Assembly (NCBI RefSeq): GCF_003854935.1
Contig: NZ_CP033970.1
Location: forward strand, 744,001 to 808,000
Origin: Cupriavidus pauculus
GTDB lineage: Bacteria; Pseudomonadota; Gammaproteobacteria; Burkholderiales; Burkholderiaceae
Direction: 5' to 3'
Length of the DNA: 64,000 nucleotides
Position numbers and translations under genes: made by a program. Every line of letters starts with the position of its first letter. Positions within the stretch are counted from its first letter, which is position 1. Under the pieces are notes generated by a model that saw only the letters and a program-made list of their open reading frames with translations, was not told where the DNA came from and ran no database searches. This document shows positions 28,911-37,401 of this stretch, piece by piece.

Positions 28911-29346
28911 ACTATTCCCATCACTGTCCGACGCACGGCACCGCCGACACCGGGCAGGCACAGATTGCAGGGCGTGGTTCAGCGTGCGGCGTGTCCGCAC
29001 CCGCCGATACGGCGCCCGATACCGTCTTTTGTGGGGACCGCTCCGAGACACGGAGCGTTTGGTAGTAGCCAGCTGCAGGAAGATCGGGAAAACATCCAGA
29101 CCCCGTTTTCCCGATCGCGTCATCCTGCAGCAAGCCAGGCCACCTTTTTATTCCGCGCGCCACGCAGGCACAGCGCGCCGCCCGGGACGCTCCCGCACAT
29201 CATGCGGATGCGGCCCGGCGCTTCTCCGCCTGCTCCCGCCACGCCTCCGGCGGTGGCGGCCGGCCCCACGCGCCGGCTTCCGCCCCGTCGGGGTTCCACC
29301 GACTGGAGTACTAACCAGGCGCCCCCAACCGGGCGCGAGCCGCCGC
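28911..29346. other. Intergenic region before fur
   Basis: No convincing gene is visible on either strand. The only structure seen is a 7-base inverted repeat (29039-29045 with 29051-29057) followed by TTT. The promoter of fur must lie here but I cannot place it. Confidence 0.5.
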
Positions 29347-29805
29347 ATGACTATGTCCACCGTGAACTCCGATGCCGTTCCCCTGAAGCGCGCGGGCCTG
29401 AAGGCCACGTCGCCGCGCATGCACGTGCTGGAAGCGTTTCGCAGCAGCGAGCGTCGGCACCTCAGCGCGGAAGACGTCTACCGGATCCTGCTCGACCTCG
29501 ATATTGACGCGGGCTTGTCCACTGTCTACCGCGTGCTGAACCAGCTCGTGCAGGCCAACATCCTGCTGCGCCACAGCTTCGAGTCGGACCACGCGGTATT
29601 CGAGCTGAACGAGGGCGGCCACCATGACCACCTGATCTGCGTGAGCTGCGGCGTGGTCGAGGAATTCCGCGACGAAGGCATCGAGCAGCGCCAGAAACAG
29701 GTGGCCGCCCAGAACGACTTTGTCCTGCGCGAGCACATGCTGGTGCTGTACGGCCTGTGCCCGGCCTGCCAGTCGGCGGGTGCCGAAAGCGCCACCGCCC
29801 CCTAG
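29347..29805 (+). CDS. fur: Ferric uptake regulator Fur
   Basis: This 152-residue metalloregulator has an N-terminal winged helix (GLKATSPRMHVLEAF, AGLSTVYRVLNQLV as recognition region) and a C-terminal metal domain with HHDH at residues 92-95. A structural zinc site is formed by CVSC at 98-101 and a second CPAC near residue 140. With Fe2+ it represses iron-uptake genes. In-frame ATG codons at 29347 and 29353 are both possible. It is divergent from the 2OG-oxygenase gene. Confidence 0.9.
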   Translation: MTMSTVNSDAVPLKRAGLKATSPRMHVLEAFRSSERRHLSAEDVYRILLDLDIDAGLSTVYRVLNQLVQANILLRHSFESDHAVFELNEGGHHDHLICVSCGVVEEFRDEGIEQRQKQVAAQNDFVLREHMLVLYGLCPACQSAGAESATAP

Positions 29806-29925
29806 CCTGGCAAGTAGCGCGGACGTTTCTTACAGAAAGGTCAGGTGCCGTTACAAAGGTGCGCAAACGGTAATACGCCAGATGGGTAGAGTGGAGCCAT
29901 CGCATCTCACCCACTGGTGATTTCC

Positions 29926-30297
29926 ATGAGCAAGCGCCCCCTCTACCTCTCGCTGTTCGTTGCCGGCGCCGCCGCGCTGGCTGCTTCCACCGCCGCCATG
30001 GCGCGCGTCGATGTCGACGTGAATCTCGGCGTGCCGATCGCGCCGGCCCCCGTGGTCGTCGCCCCGGCGCCGGTCTATGCCCCGCCGCAACCCGTGTACG
30101 TAGCCCCGCCTCCGCCGCCGCCCGTGGTCTATCGCCCGGCGCCGCCGGTGGTGGTGGCGCCGCCGCCCGCCGTCATCATCGGCTGGCACGGCGACCGCTA
30201 CTGGGATGGCCGCCGCTGGTACGATCGCCGCGAATACCACGCCTGGCACCGCCACGACCACGGTCATGGCTACGACCACGGCAACTATCGCCGCTAA
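29926..30297 (+). CDS. Secreted Pro-rich protein with His/Arg-rich tail
   Basis: This 123-residue protein has a signal peptide (SKRPLYLSLFVAGAAALAASTAAMA). A valine/proline/alanine region with PPPPPP follows, then an IIGWHGDRYWDGRRWYDRREY motif and a tail of repeated histidine and glycine that could bind metals. Similar YXWDGRRW proteins occur widely in Burkholderiales envelopes without known function. The start at 29926 fits the signal peptide better than GTG 29917. Confidence 0.7.
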   Translation: MSKRPLYLSLFVAGAAALAASTAAMARVDVDVNLGVPIAPAPVVVAPAPVYAPPQPVYVAPPPPPPVVYRPAPPVVVAPPPAVIIGWHGDRYWDGRRWYDRREYHAWHRHDHGHGYDHGNYRR

Positions 30298-30307
30298 GCC
30301 ACCGCCG

Positions 30308-31219
30308 TCACGGCCGCGCCACGGCCGGCGTCGCCGCCGGCGCGGCCGGCCGCAGCACCAGCCACACCGCCAATCCGATCAGCAGCATGCCGCCCGCATG
30401 CGCCCAGGACAGCGCCTCGCCCAGGAACATCCAGCCCCAGACGATGCCGAACGGCGGAATCAGGAAGGTCACGGTCAGCGAGCGCACCGGTCCCAGGTCG
30501 GCAATCAGCCGGAAATAGAGCACGTAGGCGATGGCGGTGCAGAACATGCCCAGGCCCAGCATCGCCGCCCAGACGCCAACGCCGGTGGCCGGCAGCGTGT
30601 TGTCGCGGATCAGCGCCACCGCGCTGAACGGCAGCAGGAACAGCGCGGCGCCGACCAGGCTGCCGCCCGCCACGAGCCGGCTGTCCAGCCCGCCCTGGGC
30701 GGTAATCCAGCGCCGGGTCAAGAAGCCCGCCAGCCCATAGCACGACGTCGCCATCAGGCACGCAAGCGCCCCAAGCAGCACATCGTGCGAAAACACGACC
30801 GGCCCGGTGCGCGTCAGCACGGCCACGCCTGCCAGCCCCATCATCACGCCGGCCGCCTTGGCCCGCGTCAGCTTCTCGGCAAAGAACAGCGTGCCGATCA
30901 CCACGCCCATCAGCGGCGTCATCGCGTTGAAGATGGCCGAATAGCCGGCCGGCAGCCAGAGCGCCGCCACCGAGTACATCACGAATGGAATGCCCGAATT
31001 GATGATGCCGAGCCCCACCACGGCGGGCCACTTGCCTTTCATGTCCCATTTCACGCCCAGCAGGGGCAGGCAGGCCACGAGGGTCACGGCGCCGATCAGC
31101 ACGCGGAAGAACGCCGTCGGGAACGGACCCAGCACTGGCGCGGCAAGGCGGATGAACAGAAAGCTTGCGCCCCAGATGGCGGAAAGCAGCAGCAGGCGAA
31201 GCAGGTCAGCGGGTTTCAT
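30308..31219 (-). CDS. DMT-superfamily (EamA) transporter
   Basis: This 303-residue inner-membrane protein has ten hydrophobic segments and two EamA domains. It begins LLLSAIWGASFLFIRLAAP, with a PTAFFRVLIGA block and a second repeat GIVWGWMFLGEALSWAHAGGMLLI. It is probably an exporter of a small metabolite; the substrate is unknown. It is convergent with the preceding secreted-protein gene, 10 bases apart. It is a different subgroup from the transporter at 7165. Confidence 0.85.
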   Translation of the reverse strand: MKPADLLRLLLLSAIWGASFLFIRLAAPVLGPFPTAFFRVLIGAVTLVACLPLLGVKWDMKGKWPAVVGLGIINSGIPFVMYSVAALWLPAGYSAIFNAMTPLMGVVIGTLFFAEKLTRAKAAGVMMGLAGVAVLTRTGPVVFSHDVLLGALACLMATSCYGLAGFLTRRWITAQGGLDSRLVAGGSLVGAALFLLPFSAVALIRDNTLPATGVGVWAAMLGLGMFCTAIAYVLYFRLIADLGPVRSLTVTFLIPPFGIVWGWMFLGEALSWAHAGGMLLIGLAVWLVLRPAAPAATPAVARP

Positions 31220-31531
31220 CAGTTCGATCGGAGCAAGAATTAGAGTTTGGGAGCGCAGACCGTTGCAGCCAAGCAACACTTGTGCCGCTTTACGCCCCAA
31301 TCCGAGGATTGCCATGGCACTGGATGGGCGCCATTTCACCGCAAACCGGCCACCATGGCGCGCTGGAATCGGACATGCGGGCCGGCAAATACGACAGACT
31401 GCAACGCCCAACGTCCCGGATCGGCGCCCAAAAACGGGGCAAAAGCGGCGTTTGCTGCATGCACGCCGCAGTGACGCTTTCGGATGCCTTACAGGTTTAC
31501 CCCCCCGTGGTAGGGGGCCTTACCACAGGGC

Positions 31532-31561
31532 GTGACATCGCGTATTCAGTTCCATTAAAAT
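31532..31561 (+). promoter_or_regulatory. Orphan sigma-70-like promoter
   Basis: GTGACA (31532-31537), 18 bases, then TAAAAT (31556-31561). No coding gene follows before the intrinsic terminator at 31607, so the two may define a short transcript. Otherwise the 31220-31754 gap shows no convincing gene. Confidence 0.35.
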
Positions 31562-31567
31562 CTGCCC

Positions 31568-31643
31568 TGCGCCAGAGTTAATTGACCCCTCCGACGCATT
31601 CCCGACAAGCCGCCAGGCAACTCCTGGCGGCTTCTTTTTTTTT
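31568..31643 (+). ncRNA. Candidate small RNA ending in an intrinsic terminator
   Basis: This is a predicted transcript of about 75 bases, from a promoter-like pair upstream to the T-run of the terminator. The only structured part is the terminator hairpin. It carries no open frame with a ribosome site. It could instead be the end of a longer leader transcript. No RNA family was recognised. Confidence 0.25.
31607..31643 (+). terminator. Strong intrinsic terminator without an obvious upstream gene
   Basis: An 11-base perfect stem (AAGCCGCCAGG with CCTGGCGGCTT), a 5-base loop and nine T residues. The nearest upstream plus-strand coding gene ends at 30297 and a minus-strand gene lies between, so this terminator has no evident coding client. 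Confidence 0.88.
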
Positions 31644-31754
31644 GTCGGCGGAAAGGCGTATCGTAGCGACTGCGCAGCGATCGGGGGATGGGGCGTTGCG
31701 CGCACGTTGCATTCCTGCGTCAACCTACCGCCCCGGTTTTGCGTTGCCTGCCAC

Positions 31755-32084
31755 ATGAAACGACAGTTCCTCGGCTTGCTAGCCCGCGTCTACGTCATGC
31801 AGTTCGCCATGGAGGTGCCCGCCACCGTGGCCATGCTTGCAGAAATGCTCATGGAGTATGGATTCCAGGTCGATATCGGCACGGTCCGGCCCTTGCTCCG
31901 CGCCCTGCAGATGGAGGGTTACCTGGAAAGCGTGCTGCGCGACGGGATCGGACGGGTCTACCTGCTGACCGAGCAAGGCCGCGAAGAGCTGGCCAGCAGC
32001 CGCTCGCGGATCGACGACCTTTACCGGCGCCTGCACAACCCGACCGGCGTCGGCGAACCGCTGACCATCGCCAGCAAGACCTGA
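31755..32084 (+). CDS. PadR-like winged-helix regulator
   Basis: This 109-residue protein has a winged-helix pattern: a helical part (VPATVAMLAEMLMEYGFQVDIGTVRPLLRALQMEGYL) and a wing (RDGIGRVYLLTEQGREELASSRSRIDDL) that is typical of PadR-type regulators. It would bind DNA as a dimer; the ligand and targets are unknown. The start is weakly supported because no clear ribosome site precedes ATG 31755, and later in-frame ATG codons exist at 31797 and 31809. A terminator follows. Confidence 0.7.
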   Translation: MKRQFLGLLARVYVMQFAMEVPATVAMLAEMLMEYGFQVDIGTVRPLLRALQMEGYLESVLRDGIGRVYLLTEQGREELASSRSRIDDLYRRLHNPTGVGEPLTIASKT

Positions 32085-32113
32085 ACGCGGTAGACCGGGC
32101 GCCCCCGCCCCTG

Positions 32114-32157
32114 AAACCCCGGCTGCACGCGTGTGCGTCCAGCCGGGTTTTCTTTTT
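32114..32157. terminator. Terminator of the PadR-like gene
   Basis: CCCGGCTG (32118-32125) pairs with CAGCCGGG (32140-32147), with an inner GCAC/GTGC stem, flanked by AAAC and followed by TTTTCTTTTT. It lies between two convergent genes and may work in both directions. Confidence 0.75.
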
Positions 32158-32166
32158 GGCGGATGG

Positions 32167-32334
32167 CTATCCCAGCAACGCGACGCAGCAGACGAACGAC
32201 AGCCAGAGGTGGCGGCGCTGCGCCGGTGCCATGCGCTGCATTTCGAACCGCTCGATGCCACGGGCCGGCCGCGGCACGGCCGCCCGCCGCCGCACGCGGA
32301 TGGCAGCCAGCCGACCCAGCATTGTCTTGATCAT
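32167..32334 (-). CDS. Small basic protein with hydrophobic C-terminus
   Basis: This 55-residue frame starts MIKTMLGRLAAIRV with a strong GGAGGGG 6 bases before the ATG. The middle is Arg-rich and the end (LWLSFVCCVALLG) is hydrophobic, as in small membrane-associated proteins. I do not recognise a family. The ribosome site and a clean stop just before a terminator are the main support. Confidence 0.45.
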   Translation of the reverse strand: MIKTMLGRLAAIRVRRRAAVPRPARGIERFEMQRMAPAQRRHLWLSFVCCVALLG

Positions 32335-32719
32335 GGTGACCCCTCCGCATGGTGGCGGGCGGCATGCCCAGGCATGTCCGCGCCGCCCATGACGTGGATT
32401 ATTGGTGTACGGCGGCCCGCCCGCGCGCCGCGTTGCACGCTGTTTGGGTCGCAAACGTGCAGATTGAACGCGCTATGTGACAGGACAGATGACGCTGACA
32501 CCGAAACTTCACGAAGCGTGGCCGCTGCCGCCGAAACATGGCGTCACCGGCCACACGCGCCAGCGCGGCCGCGCTGTCAAACCCGGAATGCCCGGACTGC
32601 CTCAAACGGGTGAGTCGTGATACCGTAACTTTGGCTCGACGGACCCTGGCACAGGGCAATCCCGGCCTCCGCCGACTACCGAGGCGCCCCGCCCGCCGCG
32701 CGGGAATCATCCGAACCGC
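32335..32719. other. Intergenic region before the diguanylate cyclase gene
   Basis: I see no gene and no clear promoter or repeat here. Confidence 0.4.
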
Positions 32720-34705
32720 ATGCCCCGATTACTGCCATCGCTCAAGGCGCGAATCGCCCTGATCACCACGGTGCTTGCCGCCGTGCTTGGCGGCGGCATT
32801 GTGCTCGGCTCGCTCTATCACGCGCACCGCGACCTTGAGGACGTGCTGCAGAACCAGCAGGACTCCATCGTCAAATTGTCCACCGAGTTGCTGGACACGG
32901 CCATGGAAGACCGCATCGTGATGCTGACGAACCTGGCGCCCCAGCTCGTGCCGCTGCTGGCCGCCGCAACCGGCACGCCGCACGACGAACTGCGCCCGCG
33001 CCTGCTCGACGTGGTCAACCGCGCCATCTCGATCCCCGATGCGTTCGACGCCGTGGTCATCGCCGACGCCCGCGGCACGGTGCTGACGATGGACGGCATG
33101 CCGGCCGACGTCAGCGACCGCATCTACTTCCATGAGGCAGCCCGCACGCGCAACGTCGTGGTGGCCGCCCCGCTGCGCGCCCGCACCAACGGGGCGATGG
33201 GTGCCCTGGTGGCGGTGCCGGTGGTTTCCCCGGCCGGGGAGTTCATGGGGCTGGTGGGCGGCTGGCTCAACCTGGCCCACTCCAATTTCCTGGTCGAGAT
33301 CGCGCGCAGCCGGCTGGGCATCACGGGCTTCTACTGCCTGGTGTCGGCCGGCGCGGCGCCGGTCTACATCCAGCATCCCGATGCGGCACGGCTGCATCAG
33401 CCCGCGCGGCCGTTCGACGATACCTGCGGCGTCGAAAATCACACTGCCCGGCTGGAATTCCTGACGCCGGCTCAGCCGGTCATCGCGCGGCGCCTGATGG
33501 CCACCACGGGCTGGGAGCTGGTGGCCGTGCTGCCCGCGCGCGAGGCGTATGCCCCGCTGCGGCAGATGCAGGCGCGCTTCCTGACGTTGTCCGGCATCGT
33601 GCTGGCCGTGGTGGCGCTGCTGATCTGGCTGGCCGTGCGGCGGCTGCTGATGCCGCTGTCGCGGCTGCACCAGGTGGTGCGCGAGAGCGCGAACGACGTC
33701 GACGCCTTCGAGCGGCTGCCGCAGCGGCCCCAGCGCGACGAGATCGGCGACGTCACGCGGGCCTTTATCGGCCTGATGCGCGACGTGCGGCAGCGCGGCC
33801 AGCAACTGGCGCGCAGCGAGCGCCGGCTGCGCGCCGTGACCGATACGCTGCCGTCGCTGCTGGCCTTCATCGACAACGACGAGCGCTACGTCTTCAACAA
33901 CGCCGCCTACGAGCGCGCGTTCGGCCTGCCGGTGGACCGCATCCGCGGCATGACCATGCGCGAGTTGCTGGGCGAGGAACGCTACCAGCGCGCCCGGCCC
34001 CACCTGCAGCGGGCGCTGGCGGGCAGCGTGGTCAGCTTCGAGGCCGAATATGCCTACCCCGACCTGCACTGGATGGAAACGAGCTACCGGCCCGAGTGGA
34101 GCGAGGACGGCAAGCAGGTGGTGGGCGTGCACATCCACGTGCAGGACATCACCCAGCGCAAGCTGGAAGCCCAGCGGCTGTCGCACCTGTCCCGCACCGA
34201 TCACCTGACCCAGCTGCCCAACCGCGCCGCGTTCGAGACCCACCTGCGCGACGCCATGGCGCTGAGCCGCAGCGACGATGCACTGATGGCGCTGCTCTAT
34301 CTGGACATGGACCGCTTCAAGGCCGTCAACGACATGCACGGCCACGCCACGGGCGACCAGTTGCTGCAATCGTTCGCGCTGCGGCTGCGGCGCTGCGTGC
34401 GCAAGCAGGACCACGTCGCGCGGCTCGGTGGCGACGAATTTGCCGTGATCCTGTCGGACATCGCCACCCCGGCCGCCGCGCAGCGCGTGGCCGAGGCCAT
34501 CCTGCAGGCGGTGGCGCGCGGATTCTATTTCGATGGGGTGCTGGCCGACGTGGATGTCAGCATCGGCGTGGCGCTGTATCGCGGCACGCCGATGAGCGAG
34601 GAAGCGTTGATGCGCCAGGCCGACGTGCTGCTGTACCGCGCCAAGGCGGCCGGCCGCGGCCGCTACGAGATCGGCCCGGCGGAATTGCTGGAAGTGGACG
34701 CCTGA
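32720..34705 (+). CDS. Membrane diguanylate cyclase with Cache-like sensor, HAMP, PAS and GGDEF
   Basis: This 661-residue inner-membrane signalling protein makes cyclic di-GMP. Order: transmembrane helix at about 11-33, periplasmic sensor of Cache type to about 290 (with GALVAVPVVSPAGEF), second helix at about 291-313, HAMP-like linker, PAS domain at about 370-485 (ending in HIHVQDITQRKLEAQ), and GGDEF domain with intact active site GGDEF at 570-574. RKQD at 561-564 matches the RxxD inhibitory site, so product inhibition is expected. No EAL domain is present. It may affect adhesion or biofilm, but no link to the adhesin locus is shown. Confidence 0.93.
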   Translation: MPRLLPSLKARIALITTVLAAVLGGGIVLGSLYHAHRDLEDVLQNQQDSIVKLSTELLDTAMEDRIVMLTNLAPQLVPLLAAATGTPHDELRPRLLDVVNRAISIPDAFDAVVIADARGTVLTMDGMPADVSDRIYFHEAARTRNVVVAAPLRARTNGAMGALVAVPVVSPAGEFMGLVGGWLNLAHSNFLVEIARSRLGITGFYCLVSAGAAPVYIQHPDAARLHQPARPFDDTCGVENHTARLEFLTPAQPVIARRLMATTGWELVAVLPAREAYAPLRQMQARFLTLSGIVLAVVALLIWLAVRRLLMPLSRLHQVVRESANDVDAFERLPQRPQRDEIGDVTRAFIGLMRDVRQRGQQLARSERRLRAVTDTLPSLLAFIDNDERYVFNNAAYERAFGLPVDRIRGMTMRELLGEERYQRARPHLQRALAGSVVSFEAEYAYPDLHWMETSYRPEWSEDGKQVVGVHIHVQDITQRKLEAQRLSHLSRTDHLTQLPNRAAFETHLRDAMALSRSDDALMALLYLDMDRFKAVNDMHGHATGDQLLQSFALRLRRCVRKQDHVARLGGDEFAVILSDIATPAAAQRVAEAILQAVARGFYFDGVLADVDVSIGVALYRGTPMSEEALMRQADVLLYRAKAAGRGRYEIGPAELLEVDA

Positions 34706-34757
34706 GCGCCGACTTTCGGCGCTGAAAGCCGCCGCGCGCGGCGCGGCTGCAGACCTG

Positions 34758-35129
34758 TCAGTGCTTGGTGGATTCGTCGGAAGCGTCTGATGCCTGCGGG
34801 GCGTCGGCGTCGAACGGCACGTGCCGGCCGTCGGCCGACTGGTAACCGAGCTTGGCGTTCTCGCCCATCATCCTCTGGTAGGCCAGCATGGCCTCGGCCA
34901 CCGCCTTCGATTCGCCCTTGAACACGACCACGTCGTTGCCGCAGTTGGGGCACTCGCCGCCGAACACGGCGTCGATGCCGTGCAGGCCCGGCGCCGGAAT
35001 GGCGTCGAAGTTCGTGAAGGCGGTCTTGCACGATCCGCAGACCAGTTGCGCCGGCCGCAGCGCGTCTACCCGTGCCCGCGCCTGCTGCGCCCGTTCCTCA
35101 GGCGTACCCCGTCGTTTTGCCTCACCCAT
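34758..35129 (-). CDS. Zinc-ribbon protein of unknown function
   Basis: This 123-residue soluble protein has a basic start (MGEAKRRGTPEERAQQ), two cysteine pairs (CGSCKTAF and CPNCGNDV) spaced as a zinc ribbon, and an acidic tail. Similar proteins with the MGEAKRR start exist in beta-proteobacteria. The role is unknown. It is divergent from the cysteine-rich protein gene. Confidence 0.7.
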   Translation of the reverse strand: MGEAKRRGTPEERAQQARARVDALRPAQLVCGSCKTAFTNFDAIPAPGLHGIDAVFGGECPNCGNDVVVFKGESKAVAEAMLAYQRMMGENAKLGYQSADGRHVPFDADAPQASDASDESTKH

Positions 35130-35335
35130 GATGCTGTCCTTTCATGCCGCCCGGATCTGTCAACTGCCGCGTACTGCGCCGAACTGCGCGCAACCCCGCC
35201 CTCGCCCCGCCGCCATCGGGCCATGTAGGCGAAGTGGAGGGGGCCATTGTAGACCACGCCGGACTGCACGGCCGCCCGATGTTGCCTATTGTGGATAACG
35301 GTTGCCTACCACCTATCCCCCCAAGGAGGACACCG

Positions 35336-35686
35336 ATGATACGACCCAACGTGCAGGAAAACTTTGCCCGCTACGCCGACTGCATCGCCGCGTGCAACGC
35401 CGCGGCGGCGGCCTGCCTGAAGTGCGCGGCGGCGTGCCTGGAGGAACCCGACACCCGCAAGATGTCGCGCTGCATCGCGCTGGACATGGACTGCGCCGGC
35501 ATCGCCAACCTGGCCGCGTCCTACATGCTCCGCAACAGCGAGTTCGCCCCGCTGGTCTGCGAAGATTGCGCTGAAGTGTGCAAGTGGTGCAAGGAAGAAT
35601 GCGAGCGGCACGACCACTGGCACTGCCAGGAATGCGCCAAGGCGTGCACGGCCTGCATGGAAATGTGCTTGAAGATGACCGCATGA
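35336..35686 (+). CDS. Cysteine-rich four-helix protein (DUF326, copper-storage-like)
   Basis: This 116-residue protein has 17 cysteines, many in CxxxC and CxxC spacing along predicted helices (for example 16/20/27/30/34 and 75/78/82/85/89). This is the DUF326 pattern, related to the copper storage proteins Csp that line a helix bundle with cysteines and hold many Cu(I) ions. No signal peptide is present, so it is probably a cytoplasmic Csp3-like form. AAGGAGGA precedes the ATG by 5 bases. No copper regulator gene is nearby. Confidence 0.85.
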   Translation: MIRPNVQENFARYADCIAACNAAAAACLKCAAACLEEPDTRKMSRCIALDMDCAGIANLAASYMLRNSEFAPLVCEDCAEVCKWCKEECERHDHWHCQECAKACTACMEMCLKMTA

Positions 35687-35895
35687 CCGTGCCACGCCAT
35701 GCGTGGCGCGCGCGGGACGCCGGCACCGGCCTGGCCCCGCCAATCGCTCCGTAGGCATTGATTCCAGGCAACCGCCGCCGGCCGCTGCCCAAGCACGCGC
35801 CGGCGGCAGGGCTTTGCGGCGCATATGCCACCGGGCGGCTATCCTCTAGGTCTGCTCAGATTCAACTGCGATCTCTTTCCTGAAGGAGTCCGTCC

Positions 35896-37299
35896 ATGTC
35901 CGAGAAGTCCCCAGCCACCCGCATCGAGAAAGACAGCCTGGGAGACGTTGCCGTCCCGGCCGATCATCTCTGGGGTGCCCAGACCGAAAGGTCGCGTCAG
36001 AATTTTCGTATCGGCACCGAGAAAATGCCGCCCGCGCTGATCGAGGCGTTCGCGGTCCTGAAGCTGTGCGCCGCACGCGCCAACCGCGAGCTTGGCGTGC
36101 TCAAGCCCGACGTGGCTGATGCCATCGAGAAGGCCGCCGAGGAAGTCATCGCCGGCAAGTGGCCGGGCGAGTTCCCGCTGTCGGTGTGGCAGACCGGGTC
36201 CGGCACGCAGACCAACATGAACCTCAACGAGGTGATCTCGAACCGCGCCATCCAGATGCTGGGCGGCGAGTTGGGCAGCAAGAAGCCGGTTCACCCGAAC
36301 GACCACGTCAACGCCAGCCAGTCGTCGAACGACAGTTTCCCGACGGCGATGCATATCGCGGCCACGCGTGCCATCCAGCAGACACTGTTGCCGTCGCTGG
36401 AGACGCTGCAACAGGCGTTCGCCAGGAAGGTCGACGCCTTTGCCGACATCGTCAAGGTCGGCCGCACCCATCTGCAGGATGCCGTGCCGCTGACGCTGGG
36501 CCAGGAATTTTCCGGCTACATGACGCAAGTGGCCGACGCGCAGTCGCGGCTGCAGCAGGCCATGCTGCGTGCGATGCCCGTGGCGCAGGGCGGTACCGCC
36601 GTCGGCACGGGCCTGAACGCGCCGCCGGGGTTCGCGGCGGCGTTTGCCCGAGCGCTGGCCGGCTACACGGGCCTGCCGTTCGAGCCGGCGGCCAACCGCT
36701 ACGCGCTGCAGGCCGCGCACGATGCGCTGGCGGACCTGTCCGGCGCGCTGAACACGACGGCGTCGTCGTTCCTGAAGATCGCGCGCGATTTCATGCTGCT
36801 GGGCTCGGGCCCGCGCGCCGGCTTTGCCGAGCTGCAGTTGCCCGCCAACGAGCCGGGTTCGTCGATCATGCCGGGCAAGGTCAACCCCACGCAGGCCGAG
36901 GCGCTGGCGATGGTCTGCTGCCGCGTGATCGGCAATCACACCACGGTCACGCTGGCCAACAGCCTGGGCACGCTGGAACTCAACGCGTACAAGCCGGTGA
37001 TCGTCTACAGCCTGTTGCAGTCCGTCACGCTGCTGGCCGACGCCGCCGCCAGCTTTGCCGAGCACATGGTGGAAGGCGTCGAGCCGGACCGCGCGCGGAT
37101 TCAGGAACTGCTGGAGCGCTCGCTGATGTCGGTGACGGCGCTGAATCCGCATATCGGCTACGACAAGGCCGCCGAGATCGCCAAGCTCGCGGTCAAGAAG
37201 AACCTGTCGCTGCGCGAGGCCGCCATTGACTCCGGTCACGTCACGAACGAACAGTTCGACCAGTGGATTGACTTCAAGGCGCTGACGAAGGAAGTATGA
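35896..37299 (+). CDS. fumC: Fumarate hydratase class II
   Basis: This 467-residue enzyme interconverts fumarate and malate in the TCA cycle. It has [14 protein letters not shown] near residue 100, [22 protein letters not shown] and the signature [10 protein letters not shown] at 321-330 with the catalytic serine loop. The iron-free class II form withstands oxidative stress. GAAGGAG precedes the ATG. A 13-base hairpin follows the stop. It is separate from the following two-component genes by about 100 bases. Confidence 0.97.
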   Translation: MSEKSPATRIEKDSLGDVAVPADHLWGAQTERSRQNFRIGTEKMPPALIEAFAVLKLCAARANRELGVLKPDVADAIEKAAEEVIAGKWPGEFPLSVWQTGSGTQTNMNLNEVISNRAIQMLGGELGSKKPVHPNDHVNASQSSNDSFPTAMHIAATRAIQQTLLPSLETLQQAFARKVDAFADIVKVGRTHLQDAVPLTLGQEFSGYMTQVADAQSRLQQAMLRAMPVAQGGTAVGTGLNAPPGFAAAFARALAGYTGLPFEPAANRYALQAAHDALADLSGALNTTASSFLKIARDFMLLGSGPRAGFAELQLPANEPGSSIMPGKVNPTQAEALAMVCCRVIGNHTTVTLANSLGTLELNAYKPVIVYSLLQSVTLLADAAASFAEHMVEGVEPDRARIQELLERSLMSVTALNPHIGYDKAAEIAKLAVKKNLSLREAAIDSGHVTNEQFDQWIDFKALTKEV

Positions 37300-37308
37300 G
37301 CGCCGGCT

Positions 37309-37345
37309 GCGGCCAGCGGGCGTCCGGAAGGTGCCCGCTGGCCGC
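37309..37345. terminator. GC-rich hairpin downstream of fumC
   Basis: Perfect 13-base arms (GCGGCCAGCGGGC and GCCCGCTGGCCGC) enclose an 11-base loop 10 bases after fumC. No T-run follows, so it may work with Rho or stabilise the 3' end. Confidence 0.5.
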
Positions 37346-37401
37346 GCCAAGCCAAGCCCGGTGGCGCGCCGCGCCACCGCTGCGCCCCTGATACCCTCGC
37401 C

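Noticed and set aside
28965-29507. Plus-strand frame upstream of fur as a separate gene or N-terminal extension of Fur
   Set aside because: The reading is Arg/Pro-rich shadow sequence without ribosome site, and Fur proteins start near 29347.
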